In this document: positions 47,731 to 58,589 of the stretch, in pieces
Layout: every line of letters begins with the position of its first letter
How positions within the stretch are numbered: the first letter of the stretch is position 1
Origin: Alnus glutinosa
Lineage: Eukaryota; Streptophyta; Magnoliopsida; Fagales; Betulaceae
Assembly: GCF_958979055.1 (NCBI RefSeq)
Contig: NC_084898.1
Location: 2,180,001 to 2,244,000, forward strand
DNA length: 64,000 bases
Direction: 5' to 3'
Position numbers and translations under genes: made by a program
Notes under the pieces: model-generated
Seen by the model: only the letters and a program-made list of their open reading frames with translations
What the model was told of the DNA's origin: nothing
Database searches by the model: none

Positions 47731-49753
47731 TAGAAACTTTTATCCAAGATTTATTAATAAAAAAAATTACATCTATATTTTATATCCTTTTAGATGACAT
47801 GGATGTAATTTTTAATTTTTTTTTATTACATTTATGTTATTTCAAACAGATATAAAAAAACACTAAAAAAAATCTCTAACATCGCTCAAATTAAATAAAC
47901 ATATGAAAAAAGAAAATCTTCTCACAACCCAATAGGTTTAGGTTCCCTACTAAGAGTAAAGGCCAAAAAACAAATAGACAAACTTACACTTGAATCATTA
48001 CAAGTTGGTAATACGCTCACAAAAAAATAAAAATAAAATAATAATAAGGTGGGTCATCTAAAAGGAACAAACAAAGAATAATTAATTAATTCCAGCTCAC
48101 ACAATTGCCAAAGCTAGCAGTACATTGCTGACTTTAGTATTCAAAACCACTTCTGAGTTTATATTATGTTATGTTAGTCTCCATTTGTTTTAGTGGATTA
48201 GAAACGTGCAGTTTGAGAAAATAATAATTTTAAAACATATGTAGTTAAGAGTTTGGTCAAATTTTGCACTCGACCTTTAAAATCGTGTGTTTTTAAAAAC
48301 GTATTCTCTTGTTTGCAGTTTGAAAGAGTAATTCTAAATACTTAATTCTCATGATTTTATTGGACTGATGTGACAGTGTCCGTTAGTTCTTAATTTTTTT
48401 TTTTCTCATTTTTCTAATAAAAACTGATTCAATGGCTGATGGGTACTGGTACATCAATCCAAAAAGATGAGATCTGAGTATGAAGAATTTATTTTTTTTA
48501 AGCATACTCTCAAATTAATGAAATACTTTTTACGATTTTATTTAAAAACGCACGTTGAACTTGTGAAATCATGAGGCCAGACGCACTCTTTATTCCATTT
48601 TCTCCGTTCTTTCATTGTCTTCCTTTAGATGGCTGGTCTAGCTATGGAGGTTGCATAGGCAGCCATCAATAGTTCCCATCTTTGTACGCTGAGAGGCATC
48701 AATTGACTGTGGAAGCATTTCAAGTATTCTGTCAACTTTCCTACCAATATATGATGAATGTATCACATTATATATGACTATGATGTTATAAATGCATGAG
48801 TATACATATATAACCTAATGTCCACAACTATAATTATGTATAAGTTGAAAAATAAATACCAAATATCCAAAATCAAATTTGCCATGATGTTGTGACTACA
48901 GTGAAGGTTGATGATGAAGGTGCAAACCAATATGAAATGTAATTGATTGCAGGGCACCCAGTTGGATGGAGTAGATAGATGGGGTTGATGGCAAAGCTGG
49001 ACCCATGCAGAAATTAATGCACACAGCCATCATGGTTGATTCATGCATGTTAGCTATGCCATATCACAGACCAATTCAGGACATTTCAAGAGGGAGGAGA
49101 AAGAAGAAGAAGAAGAGAAAGAGTTTCATTTCTTTGTTGACTATTATATTCCATCTATATATGCCTCATCCCTCATATATTACAAGCAGCAATAGTAAAA
49201 GAAGATATAAGTGAGGGTTTGAGTGGCCCTAGTCCTCTTGAAATGCCTCATTCTTCACCATTCAAACCAAAATCATTAGGTTTCTGAGTGATCATACATA
49301 CTCTTGTATATATGTTTACATATTTGTCCACACATATCATTAAATGCATATGTACACATAGTCCTTTTTTCTCAAAAAGCTATTTGCCCTACCAATTTAT
49401 TGTCAGAATTTCTATTCTAGCAAGAAGAGGGGTGCCCTACAGCCTACTGCCATGCACACTCGCTAAGTAATCACATGCATCTACATGCACCACCAGGATG
49501 GATTTGAAACACTAAATAACGTTGTAAAGATTTTAGTACCATATTGTACTGTAATCACATGATATATATTAGGCCATTCAAGTGAAACTTCTTGGCTATA
49601 TGGTATTCTCCAAAAAGAGGAGAAAGAAAAATGGACCTAAGAATATCACATCAATCAAACGACCAAAGAAAAAAGTCACAGGATTCGAGTTAATAAGCAA
49701 CTACATATATCAGGATAAGTATAACATCTATAGAAAGCCTAAGAGAGTCCTGA

Positions 49754-50355
49754 CACTACACACACACCCAAAATAAATAAATAAAAGACAAAAAAAAAAA
49801 GGGTCATTTAGCGTCGTTCATTTAGCCGCTTGTATTAAACGGCTCTAATAATTAGCGCTATTTACTGTTTAAACAGTGCTAAATTTAAATTTTGCTTTGT
49901 TTACTCCTCAAACGACACTAATATTTGCTGTGAAAATTTAGTTCAACGTATTTGAGAGAGAGAGGAGAATTAAGCTCCTGCAACATTGCAAGAAGAGAAG
50001 AAATTAAAGAAGAAGAAGAAGATGAGGAGGATCCTAATTTTTAATTTATTTATTTATTGACATTAGTGTTGTTTAGGGGTACAAACAACACTAACTATTT
50101 ATAATATTGTTTGAATAGTGAAACGATACTAAACAACTAGCTAGTGTCGTTTACACAGTAAACAACACTAAACAATTTGAGCTCAAGCGCCTTTAATTAG
50201 CATAATTTAAACAGAAAACAACGCTACTCTGGAGTCTCGACCCTATATGTTTAGGGTTGTTTAGAAAACAAGGTCATTCAAGCAGCGCTAAATGAATAGT
50301 AATTTTTTTTTTTTTTTTTGTGCCCAAAAACGACACCATTCAAACCACACTAAAT

Positions 50356-50388
<33 letters not shown>

Positions 50389-50392
50389 AGTG
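49754..50392. mobile_element. Non-autonomous CACTA-type element
   Basis: Left end CACTACA at 49754 and right end TTTTTTGCAGTG at 50381-50392 (complement CACTGCAAAAAA) are CACTA-type termini. Flanking 3-mers TGA and TGG nearly match as a target duplication. Subterminal short repeats in both orientations (TTTAGCGTCGTT, AACGACACTAA, AACAACACTAAAC) are typical of this superfamily. No transposase frame. Length 639 bp. Confidence 0.75.
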
Positions 50393-50995
50393 TGGAGTAC
50401 TCTTTTGATACAATAATTTCTTAATTAACGAAATAAATGTTAAAATATTAACGAAATAATTAAATTAACTATTTTCTATCAATTTAAACTTTTGAGACAA
50501 TTAGTGATTAACATAATATCAAAGCAAATGTTCTAAGTTTGCGTATTGACTCCATAATTTACCTCACATTTAAATTGAATTTTCCACTGCATGTGATTTA
50601 ACAAAAGTGTTTTCTAAACAAATAATATAATACTTGTAGAAATTAAACAATACAAAGCGTGTCGTTTGATAATGCTTTTTAGAAGATGTTTTTTACTTTT
50701 TGGTTATGATACAATATGTAAGTAAAAATAGTTTTGAGTTGTTTGTTAATGCTTTTGTTGTTTATCGCATCCCCATCAGCAGCATCTTAATCAAATGTGG
50801 AGATTATTAATTAAAGGGGATGGGGTTTCCAGGCCCTCAATATAGCATTTGACTCTTACATATTTGTGTTCAAACTAAGTATAATGAGGGAAATAAAAGG
50901 TGGAGCAAGGAAAGGGTGGGATCGATGAGGATGCCGATTACCTCCCTCTGCTAATGGGCCACCATGACACATAAAGCTTAGAATCCCACAGAGAC

Positions 50996-51066
<71 letters not shown>

Positions 51067-51852
51067 AAATCTACTACAGTGTTGCCATGCTCAATTCATG
51101 GGCCCATAAGGTAAGGTGATGCCACACTCACGAGCAACTTGTAAGAGCCTATCCTCCATTTATGCCGACCTTAACTAGGGTGCCATGCATTTCAATGCAC
51201 CATCACGGCACTAAGATGACATGTTTGACACCCATATGGGACCGTGGTGTTATAATGTCCCCCTCTTAAACTTTTGACGTTCTCGTCAAATCCACATCAT
51301 ACAATTTGTAACGACCTAAAAAATAAAAGTGCTAGTTACATTTGCGCTATATATCATCAAAAAGAACTAGCTAGTCACTTTGGATCTTCCGTAAAATCAC
51401 CTATAAAGCCTAGTTTTACTTAGTAAGTAATTAGCTGTTACATAGAGAGACTTGTGACATGTAGACTGTACCAAGGCATTTATTTCTAGGTGACAGACAA
51501 TATATAGTTGCTCATGCAGTAAAGCAGCATCTGGTTTAAACAATAAAAAGAAGGGTTTAATTTATTTATGTAATTCTGGCAACTTCTTTGAAATGATGAA
51601 AGGAAATGAATTTTCAACATACATAATCAAATTTTCTGGGTTCTATGGACGTTTAGTCCTCTCTTATAACGCCATGATCCTTCCTATGATCCTATCCAAT
51701 GACTTTTTCTCTTCATCTTTTGATAACTTCAGGTTCTTCCCTCTACAATTAATCATGAGTCCACCAGCCATGATTACCAGAAGAGAAATCTCTCTCTCTC
51801 TCTCTCTCTCTCTCTACTGCCAACCACATGGATATACATACACAGACCCAAC
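50393..51852. other. Upstream region of the ZPR gene
   Basis: AT-rich to about 50880, then a GA microsatellite (50990-51062), then sequence of more balanced composition with no gene. A CT tract (51789-51815) lies about 160-190 bases before the ZPR start codon and may be part of the promoter. No further structure identified. Confidence 0.5.
50990..51062. repeat. (GA)n microsatellite
   Basis: GA run of about 70 bases with two ACAGAC interruptions. Confidence 0.95.
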
Positions 51853-51863
51853 TATATTTATAG
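51853..51863 (+). promoter_or_regulatory. Likely TATA box of the ZPR gene
   Basis: TATATTTATAG lies about 113 bases upstream of the ZPR start codon and just 3' of a CT tract (51789-51815), a common plant core-promoter layout. It would give a leader of about 80-85 bases. Confidence 0.5.
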
Positions 51864-51975
51864 GACATCGCAACCCACTCTTCTCTCACTTTTCACTCAA
51901 TCACCTTCTGATCAGCAGCATAATCTTCTGCTAGATCATAGTTTTTCTAGAAAAAGCAATAAGAACCAAAGAAAA

Positions 51976-52409
51976 ATGTGTATCAACAACAATGAGAAGA
52001 TCATTCCATCTGGTCTAGTCCTGTCTTTGGAAAGAAAGCAACCATCAAAGCGATCTAAAGTTCAAGTTCACAGGCTTACCTGCAGGTATGTATATGTATA
52101 TGTATATGCTTCATAACATAAAACCCCATGAGAGAATATCCTTCACTCTTTTCACCCTTTTCATGCATGTCTCTATTCTTTTATGATCGTTAAGTCATGT
52201 GGATGTCTTTGATCAGCAGGAAAAGATTTGAAGAAGAGGTAGAAAAGGATATGGAACTAAAGAACCTGAAGCTATATTTGGAGAACCAAGGTATAATTGA
52301 AGAGAATGAGAAGCTGAGGAAAAAAGCTAGCCTTCTTCACCAAGAGAACTTAGCCTTAATGTATGAGCTTCAGAAGAAGTTCTCCTCTACCCTTGTTCAC
52401 AAACACTGA
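51976..52409 (+). CDS. ZPR: LITTLE ZIPPER (ZPR) protein, 2 exons, 99 aa
   Basis: Exon 1 is 51976-52085 and exon 2 is 52220-52409, joined in frame across a 134-base GT/AG intron. The protein starts MCINNNEK and has a basic middle (KQPSKRSKVQVHRLTCRKR) and a leucine zipper with heptad positions L55, I62, L69, L76 and L83 inside IIEENEKLRKKASLLHQENL. It has no homeodomain or bZIP basic region. This zipper signature is that of ZPR micro-proteins, which dimerise with class III HD-ZIP factors and block their DNA binding, in a feedback loop controlling leaf polarity and meristem activity (family knowledge). The longer N-terminus suggests the ZPR1/ZPR2 type rather than ZPR3/ZPR4. The acceptor is a CAGCAG (NAGNAG) site; using the upstream AG adds one Ser. 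No damage seen. Confidence 0.92.
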
Positions 52410-53109
52410 TATATATATCAAGGGAAGAGAAGTGATGTTCTCTCTGCCCCTCTCTCGAGTCTCTATCTTTCTTCTCTTCTGTTTTTGGGTCATGTTATAT
52501 TGCAGAGTTAGCAATAATTAATTTCCAGGAAATATTGTTGCTATCAAATGGTGATCGAAATATGATAAAAGATGAAGGTTTGGACATTCTATGGTTATCT
52601 TAATAGGTTTCTTCGAACAGAGCATAGATTAATTTATGCTATTCAATTTTTAGCATTCAAGTGCTATCTATGCCTTGTTAAAGCTTGTTACACGAGATAT
52701 TGGGGAAAATTATTTGGCTTTGCTACAGTTGCTAGTTGTATTTATCTAGCAAATACAGAACCTCCAAAAAATACTGATCTGTAGATATAGAGAGTCTAAT
52801 CCAGGTTGATTTTTATGAGTTCTGGCCAAATTTTGGCTCAGAAAAGGCATTTGATTAGTCCAATGCTAATGGTCTTAGGCAATGTCTTTTGGTGGTGACT
52901 AATCTTGTTTGGAAAAATCAATACACTTTGACTTTGCTTCCCAACCAAATTTATGTTGTGTAAAGATCAACCGAAATTAGCATTTATTAAAGGAGATAGT
53001 AAATAATTTGGTGCAACCAGATTGAGCACGAGTGAGGCTCGTAGGAGTAAAGGTATTAGTAAGTTGTATATGTTGAACAGGAAATATATTTGAAGTTATA
53101 AAGGACCGT

Positions 53110-53178
53110 AAATATTTTTCATTTTATGATTGTTTCTACATTCATATTTTTCGTAGTAAAATATTTTCGTGAAAAGTC

Positions 53179-53213
<35 letters not shown>

Positions 53214-53816
53214 CATTCATTCATATTAACCTATAAAAATAAATTTTTATTCACAACATAAAAAATATTTAAAAATTTGATTTTGGCGAGATTCCAACGA
53301 TGGTGTGTCGAGACATTGCCAGAACCCCATCGAGACCCACCATAAACACACAAGCACATCTCCCGACGAAGTTCTAAGTAGGTCCCGGTGGTGTCCTGAC
53401 CGGATCCCGATGATGTCTTGGCCAGGCTCCGGTGAAGTCCCGACTGGGTCCCATCGACATCCCGGCGTGTACCGGCTAGGTCTTGGTAAAGCCCCGTCGA
53501 TGTCCCGACCGCATCCTAGCGAAGTACTAGATAGGTCTCGGCGAGTTCCAGCAACGTCCCGACGAGTCCTAACCTTGTCCCAGCGGTGTCCCGACCGGGC
53601 TTGGCCTGGCAAAGTCTGAGTAGGGTCCCAACGACGTCTCAAGAATTTAAGAATGAAAAATTCAAATTCAAAAAATAATTTACGAAATTTAAAAATGGAT
53701 ATCATTTTCTAAAACTAAAGAAGCATTACAACTTAAATATTTTCGACTGCACCAAACATCGAAAAATACGGAATACATTTTTCAGAAAACATTTAACGCC
53801 GAAACAAACAGAGCCC
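53110..53816. mobile_element. MITE-like element carrying a GC-rich minisatellite
   Basis: The right end (CATTTAACGCCGAAACAAAC then AGAGCC) is the complement of the terminal sequence GCTCCGTTTGTTTCGACGTA seen at 62045; the left flank is poorly delimited (TTCGTAGTAAAATATTTTCG near 53149). The core (about 53290-53640) is a degenerate array of roughly 10-11 and 22-base units of GGTCCCGATGATGTCCCGAC type, strikingly GC- and CpG-rich against AT-rich ends. Long frames on both strands through the array are artefacts of repetition. Confidence 0.6.
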
Positions 53817-54651
53817 AAGTGGTTTGTTGATTTATCTTTACAGTTTATACTTAGTTGTGTTAAAAATAAAAAACAAAAAATCGTTGCATTGTTTATCAAA
53901 TAATACTAGTAATGACACGTGGATAATGTAAAATAATGCATTTATCTTACCGGAGCATTGCAAATTTAAATCATCCTAACCTATGAGCTACACAGTAGAA
54001 CTTTCTCCCATCCCTTAAATTCTCATCTCTTAACGTAAATGAGATTTGGTCCAATCCTCAACCACATTGTTTACTAATATATATAGGTAATAACATCCAC
54101 ATTCTAGGCATGAAGCACAAACACTATTGGCGTGGCAACCGTTCCATGGATAGAATTAAAAGAAGAAGAACAAAATTCCCCTAAGCTTTTAGCCATTTAC
54201 GTATAGTAAAAGCTAAGCAATTGGAAGCTTCTTGATCCACACTTCTTCAAACTCTGAATTCTACGTAACCATGACTTAGAAGGGCAATTAGTTATCTGAA
54301 TTGCTGGTAATTCAGCAGCCCTATAAAGAGAGAACTGCAGTACCCATCTATATAAGCCAAATAGATCCCACACCCTGAACTGCCTGAAACAAGTGAGCCC
54401 TACAACACTCTCTTTGCGGGGCTGTCCAAATTGCGGGAATACCATCCATTTGGCTCTATCATTGTCCTTGAATGAACCATGTCAAGAGCCCATGATTGAT
54501 CTTTTTCATATTTTAACAAGCGGGAGAACAAGATTCACATGCTTGCAATTCAAGGAAATTTCACTGATTTGGGTTGATCAGGTGCAGTGCTTATCAGTCA
54601 AAATAGCAACTACACAAAAGCACACCAGATCAGCGGAAAAACATAAATCTA

Positions 54652-54780
54652 AATTTTTTTTTTCCCAAAAGTTAATTTTCAAATGATGTGTCAATCATGG
54701 ATGAGATTTACTATTTTGAAAAATATGTCACCATCTTATGAGATGGTGACACATCATTTGGAAACTACATTTGGGGAAAA
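54652..54780. mobile_element. Short inverted-repeat element
   Basis: TTTTTTCCCAAAAGTTAATT then TTCAAATGATGTGTCA at the left pairs with TGACACATCATTTGGAAACT then ACATTTGGGGAAAAA at the right. A second inner pair (TGTCACCATCTTATGAGATG) extends it. MITE-like; target duplication not clear. Confidence 0.6.
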
Positions 54781-55297
54781 AGTAAAGCAGTTTTCAAAAT
54801 AATGAACTTTAGAAAGTCTACAGATGCGGCAATTCTATAATATTTAATCTAAACAGTTGAAGAATGGTTACTTATATACATGTCTATGTAAGCAGAGGCT
54901 CAGGTCCGTCAATCCATTCCATTGACAAAGGGAAACTTTCATTATCATAGTTACAGCTTCAAACAATTAGATGAGTTCAAAGCATGCTGGCATCAGACTC
55001 TTGACACTCCTTCCAACTATGGGAAAAACTGGTCTCATAAAAATCAACTTCATCATAAATGAGGAAGCTTCCTGCAAATATCAAACAAACACCTTTTTTT
55101 TTTTTTCTAAGCACATCACAGAAGATAAACTACTATTTAGTAGTTCCATAAACTGATCCTTTTTCTCTCAAAAATTATTACTATTAGCCAGATTGCTGGC
55201 CCATAAAGAAGAATAATATTACCTATCCAACAGAGAGGTAGAAGACATGGAAAAGGTTTATGAAGGCACATATATAGGTATACAGGTGTAGAAACTT

Positions 55298-58043
55298 TCA
55301 GATATTCTTGGAGCTATCTTCTGATGATTTGTATATTCGGAATGCAGCAATACACATCGTGGTATTACCTATAACTGTTAATGCTGCTTGAAGAGCCACC
55401 AATACCTGCACCTCATGAGGAACGTCCGAGTCATTTTACAGATTCTATTTTACAGCTCATTCGCATCATAAATAATAATCAACTAAAAGATGAAAGGGAA
55501 GGAATGATATATAAATTGGTCCAACACGAGGAGTTTTTAGTAAAGGTCATTAAATGCATAAATAAAATAGTTCATGGTATAATATAAGAGAGCTTATCCA
55601 ACGGCAGTTATCTAAACGAGATGGCTTAAGCAGATGCGCCAGAAGCAGTAATTTTTTTTTTTTCCTAGCTGTTCGTGGCAAGTATGCACCAAGTGTTGAT
55701 TCAAAGAGAAAGCAATTATTATTTATGAGCTAGCTTGCAGTCACAATTATAACATAATAACAGGGTGGCCATAAAACAGGGGCGGGGCTGGTCATTTCAG
55801 AATTACTCGAATCGGGTAGGCTTCACAATTTTCAAGTTGTTAATACCATGCTGCTGTCAACCCAATTGAGCCAGGACATAAAACCTTACAGAGCATATAA
55901 GTTACTGCAGCATTTTAAGAATTGAGCTAGTGGAGATCTGGAACCACAGAGCAAATCAACATAAACTCTTAGCCCCATAATCTATATTCCCAATAAGTGA
56001 TAGGCTAAGATTTCAATGCTTACTTGTTCATCAATTCAACCAAAATTTTACATAAAAACAATTCAACAATATGTTCCTCATAAAAAAATATATACATAAT
56101 AAATGTCAAGAGACTCAGAGTTATAAAGAAATGCACTTGTCAAAAAAAAAAAAAAGTTATAAAGAAATGCCATGTACATGCACAAAATGCTCCAACAAGC
56201 AGGGTTTCCTGAACCAATCAATTATTTATCGTATTAGTAACACATCTATAAAAGAGACGAGCATCACTTACAATTTGGAGAAAGAAAATAATGCAAACTT
56301 AACGATAGTAAACAAGGAAGTAACCTCTCAAGGGAGAAAGGAGCTCTTACAGACCAACAAGAGACTCAAGAATATGCAACCCTTCTTACCTCAAGAGACT
56401 CAGAATTATAAAAGAAATGCCATGTGCATGCACAAAATGCTCCACCTAACAGGGGTACCTGCACCAATCAATTATCAATCATAAATAATGAATCTACAAA
56501 AGAAACAAGCATCACCTACAATTTGGAAATAATAAAAATGCAACTTAATGATATTAAACAACAATGCATCCTCTCAAGGGAGAAAGGAGCTCTCTCAGAT
56601 CAAATCCCTATCTTTATTTATTTATATTAGAAACGGGGAGGTATTTGAACATCCCACCGAGTGAAATCATCCCACTGTTTATATGCATATAACAAATGAA
56701 TCACGGTCCACTTTGTTTCTCATAGCAATTGGACTAAGTATAACTCTACTTATGTTATTTGATCAAGGCCTTGTTGAGTTGAGCAGAGATTAAAACTTCA
56801 GGTAATCGGAACTACATGTTGATTACAATTGACTCAATTCTAAATAGTTAGCTTGTACCTTTCCATGCTATTGACAAATTGGAACAATCACCTCCCCATT
56901 ATTTATACTTTGAATATTTGGCACAATGCAGCAAATGAGATTCGGCAAAACTTTCAAGGTAATATCATTCATCCAATATATATATATATCATTCATGATA
57001 TTGTAATATATTATGAAAAAAGAAAAAGAAAAAAAGTCATTCATTAACCGTGAACCAGTATATGCTTGAAATATAAACTGCTAGCTAAATTACTTAATAG
57101 AAATGTTAACCACAAGGTCAAACTTCATCAAGATAAATTTGTCCATACAACAATTACAAATACTTTTCCATTGATGATAACACATCTAACCAGTCAATAT
57201 TGCAAGAGTTGGAACAATAACTCACCATACCCCAGGAGAGTCCTTTCCAAGACTCATAACCGGATTGCTCCCCATATTGCCACACCAAAGCCATTGCTGC
57301 AATCCTTAAAAATTTATTAAAAAAAAAGTATCATTAATAAATTAACTACTTATGTTAGATTTCAACAAAGGACACAAAACGAAATATCATATTTCATTAC
57401 ATCATACTTTACCTGCATTTCTTAGCAACCAAACGGGTAGTAACTTAAAAGACAGTTTTTGATTCCCGTTAACACCGCATACAATCATCAAAATTTGGCT
57501 ACTGAAGCAATACAACTCAATATATTTTCAAAACCAAAGCCTAATAAAAACTATTTGACTCAGAAAAGTTACAAACTTTTCGGTTAGGCTTTGGGAATGA
57601 ACCACAGAAAGCATAAATCCTTCCTTTTCTCAGCAGCCAAAGTGATAGAAAACAAAACCCAGATAAAATCTACGAAATTGAGAGCAAATTATAAGAACCC
57701 ATTAACAAATGCGGCAGAATATGAGAGAAACCGCTCACCATTCTACCACACTGGACACGTGCACGGCCCAGGTGGGCAAGGAGAGAGCATTGGCGGGCTC
57801 AGTGAGTTGCAGATAGGGTAGCTCCGCAGATGAGGCGGGTCCCACGAGGGTCAGTGCCAAACCCGCCCCTAATAGAGCCACCATGGCCTTCGGGTTCTGG
57901 ATGGCACCACAATTGGTACGCTTCTGGACTTGGGTTTGCAATGTTCCATGGGACTTTGGAGTTGAAGAGGTAATGGGTTTTGTGGGTTTGCGAACAAAGA
58001 GAGGATTTTGAAGGTAGAGTAAGGTGGTCATAGTCATAGCCAT
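55298..58043 (-). CDS. Chloroplast Ycf49-like protein (DUF2499), 4 exons, 186 aa
   Basis: Exons in transcript order: 58043-57739, 57304-57226, 56458-56390, 55405-55298, all with GT/AG borders and joining in frame. Residues 1-50 are a Ser/Thr-rich transit-peptide-like leader; 53-73 (AMVALLGAGLALTLVGPASS) is hydrophobic and ends in an AxA-like site, resembling a thylakoid targeting or membrane segment. The conserved family core follows: LPTWAVHVSSVVEW, MALVWQYGEQSGYESWKGLS, WGMVPLLGGAFCACTWHFFY and ALTVIGNTTMCIAAFRIYKS, with three hydrophobic spans. Ycf49-like proteins are conserved from cyanobacteria to plants and are plastid membrane proteins of unknown function. The start could also be Met3 (58037). 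A decayed duplicate of exon 3 lies in the following intron. Exons 2-4 are assigned from splice sites plus family sequence. Confidence 0.9.
56105..56208 (-). pseudogene. Decayed tandem duplicate of exon 3 of the Ycf49-like gene
   Basis: Minus-strand sequence matches exon 3 (56458-56390): in one frame TLLVGAFCACTWHFF is still readable behind a CAG acceptor at 56210-56209. It differs by a 1-nt deletion in the TTCTTTTATAA stretch (frameshift), a 36-nt insertion (56135-56170) and a mutated donor (GAG|GT changed to GAC|AT). It cannot be spliced as a normal exon. The surrounding intron is also duplicated (see the repeat pair). Confidence 0.85.
56119..56170. mobile_element. Tail-only poly(A) micro-insertion with 16-bp duplication
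   Basis: AGTTATAAAGAAATGC occurs at 56119-56134 and 56155-56170 and flanks a 20-nt insert, ACTTGTC followed by 13 A. It lies inside the decayed exon-3 copy and is absent from the intact exon, so the empty site is visible in the same window. The structure fits an extreme LINE-type target-primed insertion. Confidence 0.75.
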
Positions 58044-58219
58044 AGCTGTGAGATTTTTCAGAGTGAGACTGTATGTAGCAGGTACCGAAGGTAGATTAGT
58101 TTTCAGAAAATGAAAAAGAAAAATAAATATTTTTGGTTACTATATATTCTACTATAAATTTCGTTCATAATTAGTAAATCAATGTGTGGTGCTAAAATTG
58201 TTACAATTTTTATTACAAG

Positions 58220-58530
58220 TCTCTTATGAACTAACGTTGTAGTTTATGTGAAATTTATCATGTTGAAAACCAAACAATTAAATTTAATTGAAGTTGATGT
58301 GATAGTATCACATGGACTATTACTTCAATTTGTAAGCTCACGTGCCACTTAGAGCATTAGTAGCAGATAATATACTTGTGGTTTCCTTCCTTTAATATAG
58401 GGAAAATGTCAACAAAATCACAAAAAATCACTTACAGTAGATTTCATAAGCATTGAGAATGCTACTATCGTAAACTCACGTGACACTTATCATGTCATCT
58501 ACTAAACAATTGAATTTGATTGTGGCTGAA
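58220..58530. repeat. Dispersed repeat (CACTTATCATGTCA family), copy 2
   Basis: Shares AACAATTAAATTTAATTGAA, GATGTGATAGTATCACATGG and CTCACGTGACACTTATCATG modules, themselves present twice, with 9480-9660. Ends unclear. Confidence 0.5.
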
Positions 58531-58589
58531 ATGCAGCTCCCTAGCCGTCTAATGATGGGCCAGCACTCAGAGACAAGAGACTCAACAAT

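Larger units (their letters stand above)
45825..49753. other. Gene-free intergenic region
   Basis: Besides the remnant at 46023-46211, this contains a TE consensus-like stretch (GGGACGGAGGAGTCAGACAG near 46300 and a matching AGGGGCTAATAAG near 47010), a 12-base G-run near 47190, a 60-base AT microsatellite (47667-47726) and GTTTGAAA-type MITE-like sequence (about 48180-48600). No gene, tRNA or known miRNA precursor was recognised at 48600-49750. Confidence 0.55.
52410..55297. other. Intergenic region between ZPR and the Ycf49-like gene
   Basis: Holds the ZPR 3' flank, an element of about 0.7 kb carrying a GC-rich minisatellite (53110-53816), an AT microsatellite (53177-53211) within that element, and a small inverted repeat (54652-54780). 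A minus frame at 54197-54445 has weak Leu/Cys-rich, LRR-like character but no match I can defend. No convincing gene. Confidence 0.55.
56105..56606. repeat. Local tandem duplication around exon 3
   Basis: Segment B (56105-56356) and segment A (56388-56606) align over most of their length: shared landmarks are CAAGAGACTCAGA, CCAATCAATTAT, AAGCATCACCTACAATTTGG (ACGAGCATCACTTACAATTT in B) and CTCTCAAGGGAGAAAGGAGC. Divergence with several indels indicates an old event. Segment A keeps the intact exon 3; B holds the decayed copy. Confidence 0.85.

Noticed and set aside
48600..49300. Possible miRNA precursor
   Set aside because: I compared it with the common conserved plant miRNA sequences I remember and found no match or clear stem.
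53247..53705. 152-codon minus frame and 104-codon plus frame
   Set aside because: Products of a degenerate minisatellite open in several frames; repetitive Arg/Gly/Asp-rich peptide.
54197..54445. Possible leucine-rich-repeat fragment on the minus strand
   Set aside because: Leu and Cys content is suggestive but no consensus LRR or NB-ARC motif is present.
57591..57821. 76-codon plus frame
   Set aside because: Antisense shadow of exon 1 and intron 1 of the Ycf49-like gene.
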